NCBI RefSeq assembly: GCF_014191355.1
Contig: NZ_JACHWM010000002.1
Coordinates: 310,001-374,000 of the forward strand
Direction of reading: 5' to 3'
DNA length: 64,000 bases
From: Methylobacterium sp. R2-1
GTDB taxonomy: Bacteria; Pseudomonadota; Alphaproteobacteria; Rhizobiales; Beijerinckiaceae
Under the pieces are notes generated by a model. It was not told the origin of the DNA. It did no database searches and saw only the letters and a program-made list of their open reading frames with translations. Positions 26,004 to 34,071 of this stretch are shown here, in pieces. Within the stretch, counting starts at the first letter, position 1. Each line of letters starts with the position of its first letter. A program made the translations under genes and the position numbers.

Positions 26004-27023
26004 GTGACGCCCGACCTGATCCTGCCCTACGACGGCATCCTGCCCGTCTTCGCCAGCCGACCCGTCTGGTGCGGGCGCGCCAGTACCGTGATCGGCGCCG
26101 CCACCCTCGGGTCCCAGGCCTGGCTCGGCGACGACAGCGTGATCCGCAGCGATGGGCAACCGATCACCGCAGGCGACCGCTTCTGGCTCGGCGCGCGCTC
26201 CACCGTCCACATCGCCACCGAATCGCTGCCGACCCATATCGGCGACCGGGTCACGGTCGGCCGCAACGCGGTGGTGCATGCCTGCACCGTGGGCTCGGAC
26301 GTGGTGATCGAGGACGACGCGATCATCCTCGACGGGGCGACCGTCGGCGACAACGTGCTGATCGAGGCGGGTGCCACCATCTTCCCCCGCTCGAATCTCG
26401 AAAGCGGCTTCGCCTATGGCGGCAACCCGGCCAAGCGCCTGCGCCCGGTGACGCCGGAGGAACTGGCCGAGCGGGCCGAGCGCCTGCGCGAGGCGGCAGG
26501 CGAGGGGGCGAGCCCGCCCGAGACCGTGCCGCCCGAGACCGAGGCCAGCGTGTTCGTGGCCCGCACCGCCCGGCTCTCCGGTCGCATCGCGCTGGGCGCC
26601 GGATCGACGGTGCTGTTCTCCTGCGAACTCGCCGCGGAGGTCGGTCCGATCGTGGTGGGGGCCGACACCAATATCCAGGACAATACGGTGATCCGCAGCC
26701 GCGGCGAGGGCGTGGTGATCGGGCGCGACACCACGATCGGCCACAACGTCCGCATGGCCGATTGCCGGATCGGCGCCCGCAGCCTCATCGGCATCGGCTC
26801 GGTGCTGGCGCCGGGCACGGTGGTGGCCGACGACGTGATGCTGGCCGGCGGCTCGACCACCGATCCGGGTCAGTTGCTGGAGGGCGGCCACCTTTGGGGC
26901 GGGCGCCCGGCCCGCATTCTCGGGACGCTGGACCCAAAGAAGCGCGCCTTGATGAGCCACATCGTCGAGGGCTATTGCCGGCACGGGCGCGAGTACCGGC
27001 TGCTGCAAGAGCAGGAATCCTGA
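26004..27023 (+). CDS. Two-domain gamma-carbonic-anhydrase-like hexapeptide protein
   Basis: A 339-residue protein with two left-handed beta-helix domains (about 20-140 and 180-310) joined by a helix. Each resembles gamma-carbonic anhydrases (YrdA/PaaY type). The three zinc histidines are split. The N-terminal domain keeps the first (STVH, H69) and third (VVHAC, H92) but has R87 for the second. The C-terminal domain has only the second (TIGHN, H247), with R231 and A252/D253 at the other positions. It could be an active fused enzyme or a non-catalytic scaffold. The start is GTG 26004. Confidence 0.8.
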   Translation: MTPDLILPYDGILPVFASRPVWCGRASTVIGAATLGSQAWLGDDSVIRSDGQPITAGDRFWLGARSTVHIATESLPTHIGDRVTVGRNAVVHACTVGSDVVIEDDAIILDGATVGDNVLIEAGATIFPRSNLESGFAYGGNPAKRLRPVTPEELAERAERLREAAGEGASPPETVPPETEASVFVARTARLSGRIALGAGSTVLFSCELAAEVGPIVVGADTNIQDNTVIRSRGEGVVIGRDTTIGHNVRMADCRIGARSLIGIGSVLAPGTVVADDVMLAGGSTTDPGQLLEGGHLWGGRPARILGTLDPKKRALMSHIVEGYCRHGREYRLLQEQES

Positions 27024-27107
27024 CACCAACAGACCCGAAACGGGTGCGATGACGCGGGCCTGCCTGCGTCGTCCGATGCGAGCTGTCCTTCGGAGGGCGA
27101 CCTTACC

Positions 27108-28100
27108 ATGATGAGCCGTCTCTCGATGCTGACGCTCGGCGGCCGGCAACGGTTCGACGATCTCAGCGAGCAGGAGATCCTGGCGCTCGCGATCGGGTCC
27201 GAGGAAGAGGACGGCCAGATCTACCGCGCCTATGCCGGGCGCCTGCGCGGCGATTATCCCCGTTCGGCCGCCCTGTTCGACGCGATGGCGGACGCCGAGG
27301 ACGAGCACCGCCGTCGCCTGATCGAGCGCTACAAGCAGCGCTTCGGCGACTTCATCATCCCGATCCGGCGCGAGCACATCGCGGGCTATTACAGCCGCAA
27401 GCCGGTCTGGCTGATGCGCAATCTCGGGCTCGACCGCGTCCGGGTGGAGGCCGCCGCGATGGAGCGGCAGGCGCGCGACTTCTACCTCGCCGCCGCCCGG
27501 CGCTCGACCGACGCCGACACGCGCCGCCTGCTCGGCGACCTCGCCGCGGCGGAGAGCGCGCACGAGCGGACGGCCGAGGCGCTGAGCGAGCAGCATCTCG
27601 GCGGAACCGTCCGCGACGAGGAAGACGCGGTGGCCCACCGCCAGTTCGTCCTGACCTGGGTCCAGCCGGGACTCGCCGGGCTGATGGACGGCTCGGTCTC
27701 GACGCTCGCCCCGATCTTCGCCACCGCCTTCGCCACGCAGAACCCGTGGACGACCTTCCTCGTCGGCCTCTCGGCCTCGATCGGCGCGGGCATCTCGATG
27801 GGCTTCACCGAGGCCGCGCACGACGACGGCAAGATTTCCGGGCGCGGCTCACCGCTGAAACGCGGCCTCGCCTCCGGCGTGATGACCGCTTTGGGCGGCC
27901 TCGGCCACGCGCTGCCCTACCTGATCCCGAACTTCTGGCTGGCGACGAGCATCGCCTTCGCCGTGGTCTTCGCCGAGCTCTGGGCCATCGTCTGGATCCA
28001 GAACCGCTACATGGAGACGCCCTTCCTGCGGGCCGCCTTCCAGATCGTGCTCGGCGGCTCCCTCGTGCTCGCGGCCGGCATCCTCATCGGCGGGGCCTGA
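27108..28100 (+). CDS. mbfA: Membrane-bound ferritin-like iron exporter (erythrin-VIT1 type, MbfA)
   Basis: A 330-residue fusion. Residues 15-165 form a ferritin-like four-helix domain with metal ligands in SEEEDGQIY, AEDEHRR and AAESAHER (ExxH motifs). Residues 175-330 form a VIT1/CCC1-like membrane domain (GLMDGSVSTLAPIF, then SIGAGISMGFTEAA). In Agrobacterium and Bradyrhizobium, MbfA exports iron and protects against iron and peroxide stress under Irr control. I see no clear Irr (ICE) motif in the 85-bp upstream gap. It converges with the DsbA-like gene. Confidence 0.88.
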   Translation: MMSRLSMLTLGGRQRFDDLSEQEILALAIGSEEEDGQIYRAYAGRLRGDYPRSAALFDAMADAEDEHRRRLIERYKQRFGDFIIPIRREHIAGYYSRKPVWLMRNLGLDRVRVEAAAMERQARDFYLAAARRSTDADTRRLLGDLAAAESAHERTAEALSEQHLGGTVRDEEDAVAHRQFVLTWVQPGLAGLMDGSVSTLAPIFATAFATQNPWTTFLVGLSASIGAGISMGFTEAAHDDGKISGRGSPLKRGLASGVMTALGGLGHALPYLIPNFWLATSIAFAVVFAELWAIVWIQNRYMETPFLRAAFQIVLGGSLVLAAGILIGGA

Positions 28101-28115
28101 GGCAGGTTTGCGCGG

Positions 28116-28165
28116 GGGCATCGTCTTCTCAGACAAGCCAGTGGCCACCTTTCGGGACGATGCCC
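28116..28165. repeat. REP-like inverted repeat between mbfA and the dsbA-like gene
   Basis: Outer arms GGGCATCGTC and GACGATGCCC (perfect 10 bp) enclose a 30-base centre containing GGCCACCTTTCGGG. The same centre (GGCCACCTTTCGG) recurs at 55855-55898, marking a dispersed family. It fills the gap between two convergent genes and may act as a bidirectional 3' hairpin. Confidence 0.75.
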
Positions 28166-28851
28166 TACCCGCAGGCGATCTGATCGCAGCGCCGCATCGC
28201 CGCGATCATCTTCGCCAGCGACTTCACACCGGGATGGCCGAGCACGCCGGTATTGCCGAGCACGTAGGAGGGTGTTGCGGACAATCCGAGATTGGCCGCG
28301 ACGTTCATGTGCGCGCGCATCGCCTCGCGCACTTCGTCGCTATCGGCGATCTGTTCGAGCTCGGCCCGCGGCACCCCGGTTCTGGCACCGATTTCGAGCG
28401 CCTTGAGCCCGTCGATCTGGCCCTTGGTGGCGAGAAGCTGGCCGTAGAAGGCGAAGGCCGCCGCCGAGCCGAGCTTGCGCTGCACCGCCAGAGAAACCTT
28501 GGCGGCTTGCGCCGACATCGGCGACAGGATCGGGTTGTGGACGAGGCCGATGCGCAGGGCAGGATCGCTGCCGGCGAGCGCGGTGACGTCGGCGGCGGCC
28601 TTGCGGCACCAGGGGCAGTTGTAGTCGAAGAACTCGTAGAGGGTCACCTCGGCCTCGCGGGGCCCGACATAGGTGACGCCGCGCAACTCCTGAATCTGCC
28701 CGGTGATCTCGCCCGGCAGCCGCATGTTGGCGACCGGCCGGCCCTCGTCGTTCTCGACCTTGAAGGTCTGGCCATAGCTCTGTGCGGCGGCGGGGCCAGC
28801 GATCGCGACACCGAGCGAGGAGGCAAGGAAGCGGCGGCGGGAGAGGGGCAT
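28165..28851 (-). CDS. Tat-exported DsbA-family thiol oxidoreductase
   Basis: A 228-residue protein. The first residues, MPLSRRRFLASSLGVAIAG, form a classical twin-arginine signal peptide (SRRRFLA). The mature part is a thioredoxin/DsbA fold with active site CPWC (FFDYNCPWCRK) and the cis-Pro region ATPSYVLG. It should catalyse or isomerise disulfides in the periplasm. The Tat rather than Sec leader suggests folding before export. The frame continues upstream to 29013, but ATG 28851 fits the leader. Confidence 0.9.
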   Translation of the reverse strand: MPLSRRRFLASSLGVAIAGPAAAQSYGQTFKVENDEGRPVANMRLPGEITGQIQELRGVTYVGPREAEVTLYEFFDYNCPWCRKAAADVTALAGSDPALRIGLVHNPILSPMSAQAAKVSLAVQRKLGSAAAFAFYGQLLATKGQIDGLKALEIGARTGVPRAELEQIADSDEVREAMRAHMNVAANLGLSATPSYVLGNTGVLGHPGVKSLAKMIAAMRRCDQIACG

Positions 28852-28970
28852 CGGCAACGGACCAGCGGACGGTGAGGCCGGCCGAGGATAGGGCCAAGAA
28901 TGGTTTAAGTTCGACTTCCGGCGGGACGGCCGGCGCGGTGCGATCCGGTGGGCAGGCGCGAGACCTTGTG

Positions 28971-28991
28971 CTGGACTATTAAGTAGTCCAG
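28971..28991. promoter_or_regulatory. Operator-like palindrome upstream of the Phd/VapC pair
   Basis: CTGGACTA and TAGTCCAG are perfect arms around TTAAG, centred 47 bp before the antitoxin start. Type II antitoxins repress their own promoters at such sites, so this is the likely autoregulatory operator. Confidence 0.65.
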
Positions 28992-29027
28992 ATTCCAACC
29001 CCTCTCGTCGCATGGGGAAACGGGGCG

Positions 29028-29285
29028 ATGCACGTCTCGGTGACAGACGCCAAGGGACAGTTGACCGACTTGGTCCGACGCGCGGAAGCAGGAGAGGAAA
29101 TCATCCTGACGCGGCACGGCCATCCCGCTGTTCGCCTCGAGCCCGTTAGGCCCATGCCGGATCGAGAGACACGACGGGCCGTCCTGAACGCCGTCAGGAA
29201 GTCCGCAGCGGCAAAACCATCGATGGGACCGAGTGCGGAGCGGAGTCAGGACTTCCTCTACGGCGAGGATGGATTACCCGAGTGA
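29028..29285 (+). CDS. Phd/YefM-family antitoxin
   Basis: An 85-residue protein. MHVSVTDAKGQLTDLVRRAEAGEEIILTRHG is not quoted in full; residues 1-10 and the EEIILTRHGHPAVRL block (about 24-38) are the diagnostic Phd fold. The C-terminal half is less ordered and would wrap the toxin. It binds DNA as a dimer and neutralises the PIN toxin that overlaps it by 4 bases. ATG 29028 lies behind GGGGCG. The pair looks somewhat less GC-rich than its flanks. Confidence 0.9.
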   Translation: MHVSVTDAKGQLTDLVRRAEAGEEIILTRHGHPAVRLEPVRPMPDRETRRAVLNAVRKSAAAKPSMGPSAERSQDFLYGEDGLPE

Positions 29286-29662
29286 TCGTGGTCGATACCT
29301 CGGCCTTGATGGCGATCCTCCTCGGTGAAGCGGAAGCGGATCGATGCGCCGACGTTCTGGAAGCAGAGGATAAGATCCTCATCTCAGCCGGGACAATGGC
29401 CGAAGCCTTGATCGTTGCTTTGCGACGGAATCGCAGGGACGAGATGGAAAAACTCATCGCCGGGCTCGGCTTCGAGATTATCGGCGTGACCGCTGCTACC
29501 GTGCAGCTTGTCGTTCAAGCCTACGGGACATGGGGTAAAGGCGTTCATCCCGCGGCTCTGAATTTTGGTGACTGCTTTGCCTACGCTCTGGCGAAGGAGA
29601 GAGGCTGCCGGCTGCTCTATGTCGGCGAGGATTTTCCACGGACCGATCTGGAACGTGCATGA
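29282..29662 (+). CDS. VapC-family PIN-domain toxin (endoribonuclease)
   Basis: A 126-residue PIN protein with acidic catalytic residues D5 (VVDTSAL), E41 (MAEALI), D97 (NFGDCFAYALAK) and D117 (YVGEDF). Such toxins cleave tRNA or rRNA when the antitoxin is degraded. The start is GTG 29282 in a GTGA overlap with the antitoxin stop. All catalytic residues are intact, so the module should be functional. Confidence 0.92.
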   Translation: MIVVDTSALMAILLGEAEADRCADVLEAEDKILISAGTMAEALIVALRRNRRDEMEKLIAGLGFEIIGVTAATVQLVVQAYGTWGKGVHPAALNFGDCFAYALAKERGCRLLYVGEDFPRTDLERA

Positions 29663-29726
29663 CCGGCATACGGCTTGATCAGCGGAAAACGGCTTCCGGG
29701 CGAGATCATCCGGAAGCCGAAAACCC

Positions 29727-32700
29727 TCACGCCGCCTCCGCGGTCGCCGCCCGCTCGCGGGCGAGCTTCGTCACGCTCACCTGATCGACCTTGCCGGTGC
29801 CGAGCATCGGCAGCTTCTCCAGCACGACCACCTCGGCAGGAATGGCGACGTCGGCCGCGCCCCGGCCCTTGGCATGGGTCTGGTAGGCGGTCCGCGTCGC
29901 GCCCTTGGCCTCCGTGAACAGGATCAGGCGCTCGCCCTTGCGGGCGTCGGGCACGGCGGCCACCGCACTCGGGGCGTCGGGCCAGAGTTCGGCGGCCAAG
30001 GCCTCGACGCTGGCCAGCGACACCATCTCGCCCGCGATCTTGGCGAAGCGCTTGGCCCGACCCTTGATCGTCACGAAGCCGTCGGCGTCGAAGGCGACGA
30101 TGTCGCCGGTGTCGTACCAGCCGTCGGCGGGCGGCTCCAGCACGCCGGGCTTTTCCGCGCGCAGGTAGCCGAGCATGATGTTGGGGCCGCGCACCACGAG
30201 GCGTCCGCCCTCTTCGATGCCGGGCACCGGTTCGAGGCGCGATTCGATGCCCGGCAGCAGCCGGCCGACCGTGCCGAACCGGTTGAACATCGGCGTGTTG
30301 AGCGCGAGCACGGGCCCGCACTCGGTGACGCCGTAGCCCTCCAGGATGCGCAGGCCGAATTTTTCCGCCCAGGTCTTGCGGGTGGCCTGCTTCACCGGCT
30401 CGGCACCGGCCACGACGTAGCGCAGGCTCCGCAGGTCGTAGGAATGCGCCATCCGGGCGTAGCCGGTGAGGAAGGTGTCGGTGCCGAACAGGACCGTGGC
30501 GTTGGTGCCGTAGATGAGTTCGGGCACGATCCGGTAATGCAGCGGCGAGGGGTAGAGGTAGACCGGCACGCCCGAGATCAGCGGCAGGACCAGCCCCGCC
30601 GTCAGCCCGAAGGCGTGGAAGACCGGCAGCACGTTGAACACCTTGTCGCGCGGCCCGAAATCGATGCGGGCGGCGACCTGCGCGGTGTTGGCGAGCATCG
30701 CGCGGTTGGCGAGCACCACGCCCTTCGGCGTGCCCTCGGATCCTGAGGTGAACAGGATCGCCGCCGGGTCGCTGCCCTGGCGCGCGACGAGCGGCCGGCG
30801 GGGGCTTAAGAAACCGCGGATCTTGTCGCCCGTGGTGACGCCTGCCCGCACGTCCTCGAGGTAGATCAGATGCAGGCTGCCCTGGATGCCCTCGATCAGC
30901 GCGCCGAGGCGTCCCTTCTCGATGAAGGCCCGCGAGGTGAGGAGGGTGTCGACCTGCGCCGCGCGGCAGGCCGAGAGCACCGCGGCGGGGCCGGCGGAGA
31001 AGTTGATCATCGCCGGCACGCGGCCCGCGCTGGCGAGCGCGAAGAACGTCACCGCCGCGCCGTTGGCGTTGGGCAGCATCAGCCCGACCGGTTTTTTCGC
31101 GTCGGGCAGCAAGACCTGAAGCTTCCGGCCCAGGATATTGGCACCCATCACGAGGCGCGAATAGCTCATCTTACCCGTCGCCGGGTCTTCGAGCGCCGTG
31201 CGCCGCCAGCCGTGAAGCTGGCCCGCCTCGATGAGCGCGGAGAAGACGCCGCGCTCGATGTCGGCGGTCTCGAACACGAGGTCCGACATGATGTCGTAGA
31301 GCGCCGCGCCCGCCGCGCGGCGGCGGTTCTTGCCCTTGAGTTCGGGATCGACGTGGAGGCGGACCGGCGGCATGATCGTCACCGTCACCTTCGGCCACCA
31401 CGCCCGGCGCACCTGATCGCGCTTCAGGCGCGAGAAGATCGTGCGCTCCGGTCCGTCGATCTTCACCGGCACGACCATGGCGCCGGACTTGTCGGCGATC
31501 AGGCCCGCCCCGTCATAGACCTTCATCAGGCTGCCGGTGACGGTGAGCCGGCCCTCGGGGAAGATGATCAGCGTCTCGCCGCTTTTGACCGCGTTGATCA
31601 GCGTGCGGGTGGCGAGCGGCCGGGTCGGATCGAGCGGCATCGCCTTCGTCACCTTGAGGAACGGCTTCACCCACCAGCGCTGGGCGATGCCGTGATCGAT
31701 GGCGAAGACCGGCTCCTTGTCGAGGAGCGAGAGCGCCAGCGGCGCGTCGAGGAAGGAGACGTGGTTGAGGGCGACGATGGCATTCGAACCGGCCTTCTCC
31801 ACGTTCTCCAGGCCTTTCACCTCCAGGCGGTAGAAGGCGCGAAACAGGATCGAGAGGGCGTCGCGCAGCGGATTCGTCGGCAGGGTCACGAGGATCACCG
31901 CGCCGGCGATCAGGTTCAGCACGGCCACGAGGCCGAGAAGCTGGGCCGTGGAGAGGCCGATGCCCTGAAGCAGCGCGAGCGCCAGGGTGCCGCCGACCAT
32001 GAAGGCGGCCGTCAGCACGTTGACGGCGCCGATGACGCGGGCGCGCTTGGCCTTCTCGGTCCAGGCCTGCACCGCGGCGAACGAGGGCACGACGTAGAGC
32101 CCGCCCGCGACAGCCAGCCCGAAGAAGTCGATGGCGATGCGCAGGCCCGAGCCGCCGGTGATGAAGTCCCAGGCGCCGACCGGCTCGGCCGTGGCCGGGC
32201 TCACCTGCGAGACCGTCCAGGCGAGGTCGAGGCCGAACAGGCCCATCAGCACCGCGCCGACCGGCGTCGGCAGCAGGACGATGCGCCCGCTCGCCAGCCA
32301 CGAGGCGAGGCCGGAGCCGACCGCGATGCCGATCGAGAAGATCGCGAGCAGCGTCGTGGCGACGATCTCGGTGCCGTTGAGCGTCTGGCGCACCAGAACG
32401 GGGAGCAGCGAGAGGACCACCACGCCGACAAGCCAGAACCAGCTCACGATCACCGAACCGCGCCACAGCCGCGTGTCGGACCAGAGGTCGCGCAGGAGTT
32501 CGGCGGTGGAGCGGGCGACGTTGCGGTCGACATGCAGGTCGGGCGCGCCCTCGCCGGTGGCCGGAATCATCCGGGCGGCGAGCCAGCACAGGACCGCCAT
32601 ACCCATCAGCCCGGCGCCGAGCCCCAGGGCGTGACCGCCCATCGCCATGGCGAGACCCGCGGTGATGGTGCCGAGCAGGATCGCCAGGAAGGTCGCCGCC

Positions 32701-33143
32701 TCGACCAGCGCGTTGCCGGCGGTCAGCTCCTCGCGCTTCAGGTGGTCGGGCAGGATGCCGTACTTGATCGGCCCGAACAGGGCCGCGATGATTCCGAACA
32801 GGCCGAGTGCCCCGAACAGCAGCGGCACCGAGTGCAGCCAGAAGCCGAGCACCGAGAGCAGGGCCGCGAAGATCTCCGCGAATTTCAGGCGTTTGGCCAG
32901 CAGCGCCTTGTCGTAGCGGTCAGCCATCTGCCCGCCGAGACCCGACAGGATGAAGAACGGGCCGATGAACACGGCACTGGCCAGCGTCACCAGGACCCCG
33001 CCCGAACTCTCGCCCCGCGCGCTGACCTGAAACAGGATCAGCAGGGCGAGCGCGTTCTTGAGGAAATTGTCGTTGAACGCGGAGAAGAACTGGCACCAGA
33101 ACAGCGGCGCGAAGCGTCGCGTCGTCATCAGTGTGCGGAACAT
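29727..33143 (-). CDS. LplT-Aas fusion: MFS flippase, PlsC acyltransferase and acyl-ACP synthetase
   Basis: An 1138-residue inner-membrane protein in three parts. About 1-400 is an MFS transporter resembling LplT (FNDNFLKNALALLILF near the start). About 420-620 is a PlsC acyltransferase with HX4D (NHVSFLD) and FPEGRLT. About 630-1138 is an AMP-forming ligase (FTSGSEGTPKGV, then YDTGDIV). In E. coli LplT and Aas are separate and together import and re-acylate lysophospholipids; here they are one chain. ATG 33143 has GGGAGA upstream. It is divergent from a TetR gene with shared operators. Confidence 0.88.
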   Translation of the reverse strand: MFRTLMTTRRFAPLFWCQFFSAFNDNFLKNALALLILFQVSARGESSGGVLVTLASAVFIGPFFILSGLGGQMADRYDKALLAKRLKFAEIFAALLSVLGFWLHSVPLLFGALGLFGIIAALFGPIKYGILPDHLKREELTAGNALVEAATFLAILLGTITAGLAMAMGGHALGLGAGLMGMAVLCWLAARMIPATGEGAPDLHVDRNVARSTAELLRDLWSDTRLWRGSVIVSWFWLVGVVVLSLLPVLVRQTLNGTEIVATTLLAIFSIGIAVGSGLASWLASGRIVLLPTPVGAVLMGLFGLDLAWTVSQVSPATAEPVGAWDFITGGSGLRIAIDFFGLAVAGGLYVVPSFAAVQAWTEKAKRARVIGAVNVLTAAFMVGGTLALALLQGIGLSTAQLLGLVAVLNLIAGAVILVTLPTNPLRDALSILFRAFYRLEVKGLENVEKAGSNAIVALNHVSFLDAPLALSLLDKEPVFAIDHGIAQRWWVKPFLKVTKAMPLDPTRPLATRTLINAVKSGETLIIFPEGRLTVTGSLMKVYDGAGLIADKSGAMVVPVKIDGPERTIFSRLKRDQVRRAWWPKVTVTIMPPVRLHVDPELKGKNRRRAAGAALYDIMSDLVFETADIERGVFSALIEAGQLHGWRRTALEDPATGKMSYSRLVMGANILGRKLQVLLPDAKKPVGLMLPNANGAAVTFFALASAGRVPAMINFSAGPAAVLSACRAAQVDTLLTSRAFIEKGRLGALIEGIQGSLHLIYLEDVRAGVTTGDKIRGFLSPRRPLVARQGSDPAAILFTSGSEGTPKGVVLANRAMLANTAQVAARIDFGPRDKVFNVLPVFHAFGLTAGLVLPLISGVPVYLYPSPLHYRIVPELIYGTNATVLFGTDTFLTGYARMAHSYDLRSLRYVVAGAEPVKQATRKTWAEKFGLRILEGYGVTECGPVLALNTPMFNRFGTVGRLLPGIESRLEPVPGIEEGGRLVVRGPNIMLGYLRAEKPGVLEPPADGWYDTGDIVAFDADGFVTIKGRAKRFAKIAGEMVSLASVEALAAELWPDAPSAVAAVPDARKGERLILFTEAKGATRTAYQTHAKGRGAADVAIPAEVVVLEKLPMLGTGKVDQVSVTKLARERAATAEAA

Positions 33144-33205
33144 CGTGGTCTCTCCCGGCTCCGGGCATGACTGCCTGCCGACGGCGAAGGCGTCAAATCC
33201 GCGTT

Positions 33206-33220
33206 TTGCACGTCGTTCAA
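33206..33220. promoter_or_regulatory. TetR-type operator copy 1 (LplT-Aas side)
   Basis: TTGCAC-GTC-GTTCAA is an imperfect palindrome of pattern TTGnAC-N3-GTnCAA, 62 bp before the LplT-Aas start. A matching copy lies at 33255-33269. Confidence 0.75.
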
Positions 33221-33254
33221 AATAGACCGGTCGGATTGCCGCGCAAGCTTGATT

Positions 33255-33269
33255 TTGAACACCGTGCAA
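33255..33269. promoter_or_regulatory. TetR-type operator copy 2 (regulator side)
   Basis: TTGAAC-ACC-GTGCAA has the same TTGnAC-N3-GTnCAA pattern in the opposite orientation, 49 bp centre to centre from copy 1 and 64 bp before the TTG start of the TetR gene. Matching spacing to both genes supports dual control by one repressor. Confidence 0.75.
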
Positions 33270-33333
33270 TCTAACCCGACGCCGAGTGCGGGCACGCACG
33301 GCGACGGGGAACACCGGGAAGCGAGGAGTCGAC

Positions 33334-33948
33334 TTGGCAAGGGACTTGGCAGGGAAGGCACGCGGAAGCGGACCGAGGGGCGAGCACGACCGGGAGGGCT
33401 TCATCAGCCTCGTCGCGGGCACGGCTGAGAGCCTCGTGCGCAACGAGGGCTTTCGCGCGCTCGGCATGCGGCGGCTCGCAGCGGCCATCGGCTACGCGCC
33501 GAACTCGATCTACAACGCGGTGGGCGACCTCGATCAGGTGGTTCTGCGGGTCAATGCCCGCACGCTCGCCCGGCTGCACGCGGCGCTGGAGGCGGTGATC
33601 GATCCGGACCGGGCGCCGCGGGACAACGCGCTGGCGCTGGCGGACGCCTACCTCGTCTTCGTCGCCGCCGACCCGAGGGTCTGGAGCCTGCTGTTCGAGC
33701 ACCTTGCCGCACCGGAACAGCCATTCCCCGACTGGTACGCTGCGGCGCTGGCCCAACCGGTCGGGCTCGTCGATACCGTGCTGGCACCGCTGATCACCGA
33801 ACCGGACGAGCGCCGCCGGGCGGTGGCCGCCCTCTGGGCCGCCCTGCATGGGCTCGCCTCGCTCTCGACCTCGCGCAAGCTCGCCGTGCTCACCCCCGAC
33901 CCGCCGCGGGAGCTCGCCCGGCTGCTGGTGGGGCGGTTCCTGGGGTGA
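33334..33948 (+). CDS. TetR family regulator divergent from LplT-Aas
   Basis: About 204 residues from TTG 33334, which has GAGGAG 5 bases upstream; the frame also allows GTG 33286. The helix-turn-helix segment is ALGMRRLAAAIGYAPNSIYN, and DREGFISLVAGTAESLV is the first helix. The C-terminal part resembles TetR_C domains of the WHG type. It is divergent from the phospholipid re-acylation gene, and two 15-bp palindromes between them are its likely sites. It may sense an acyl-CoA or lysolipid; that is inferred. Confidence 0.82.
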   Translation: MARDLAGKARGSGPRGEHDREGFISLVAGTAESLVRNEGFRALGMRRLAAAIGYAPNSIYNAVGDLDQVVLRVNARTLARLHAALEAVIDPDRAPRDNALALADAYLVFVAADPRVWSLLFEHLAAPEQPFPDWYAAALAQPVGLVDTVLAPLITEPDERRRAVAALWAALHGLASLSTSRKLAVLTPDPPRELARLLVGRFLG

Positions 33949-34071
33949 CTTCCTATCACGAACCCTCCCGGAGAGAGGGAAAGCAACTCACGATGGAGAT
34001 CGGTTGCGACCTTCAGTGAGGCGCAAAGCCCGCTATAGAGGCCGCAGCATCACCGCCGACCGGACTCTTCG

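Noticed and set aside
27024-27107. Irr-binding ICE motif before mbfA
   Set aside because: No TTTAGAA-N-TTCTAAA-like sequence is present in the 84-bp gap, so iron control by Irr cannot be claimed.
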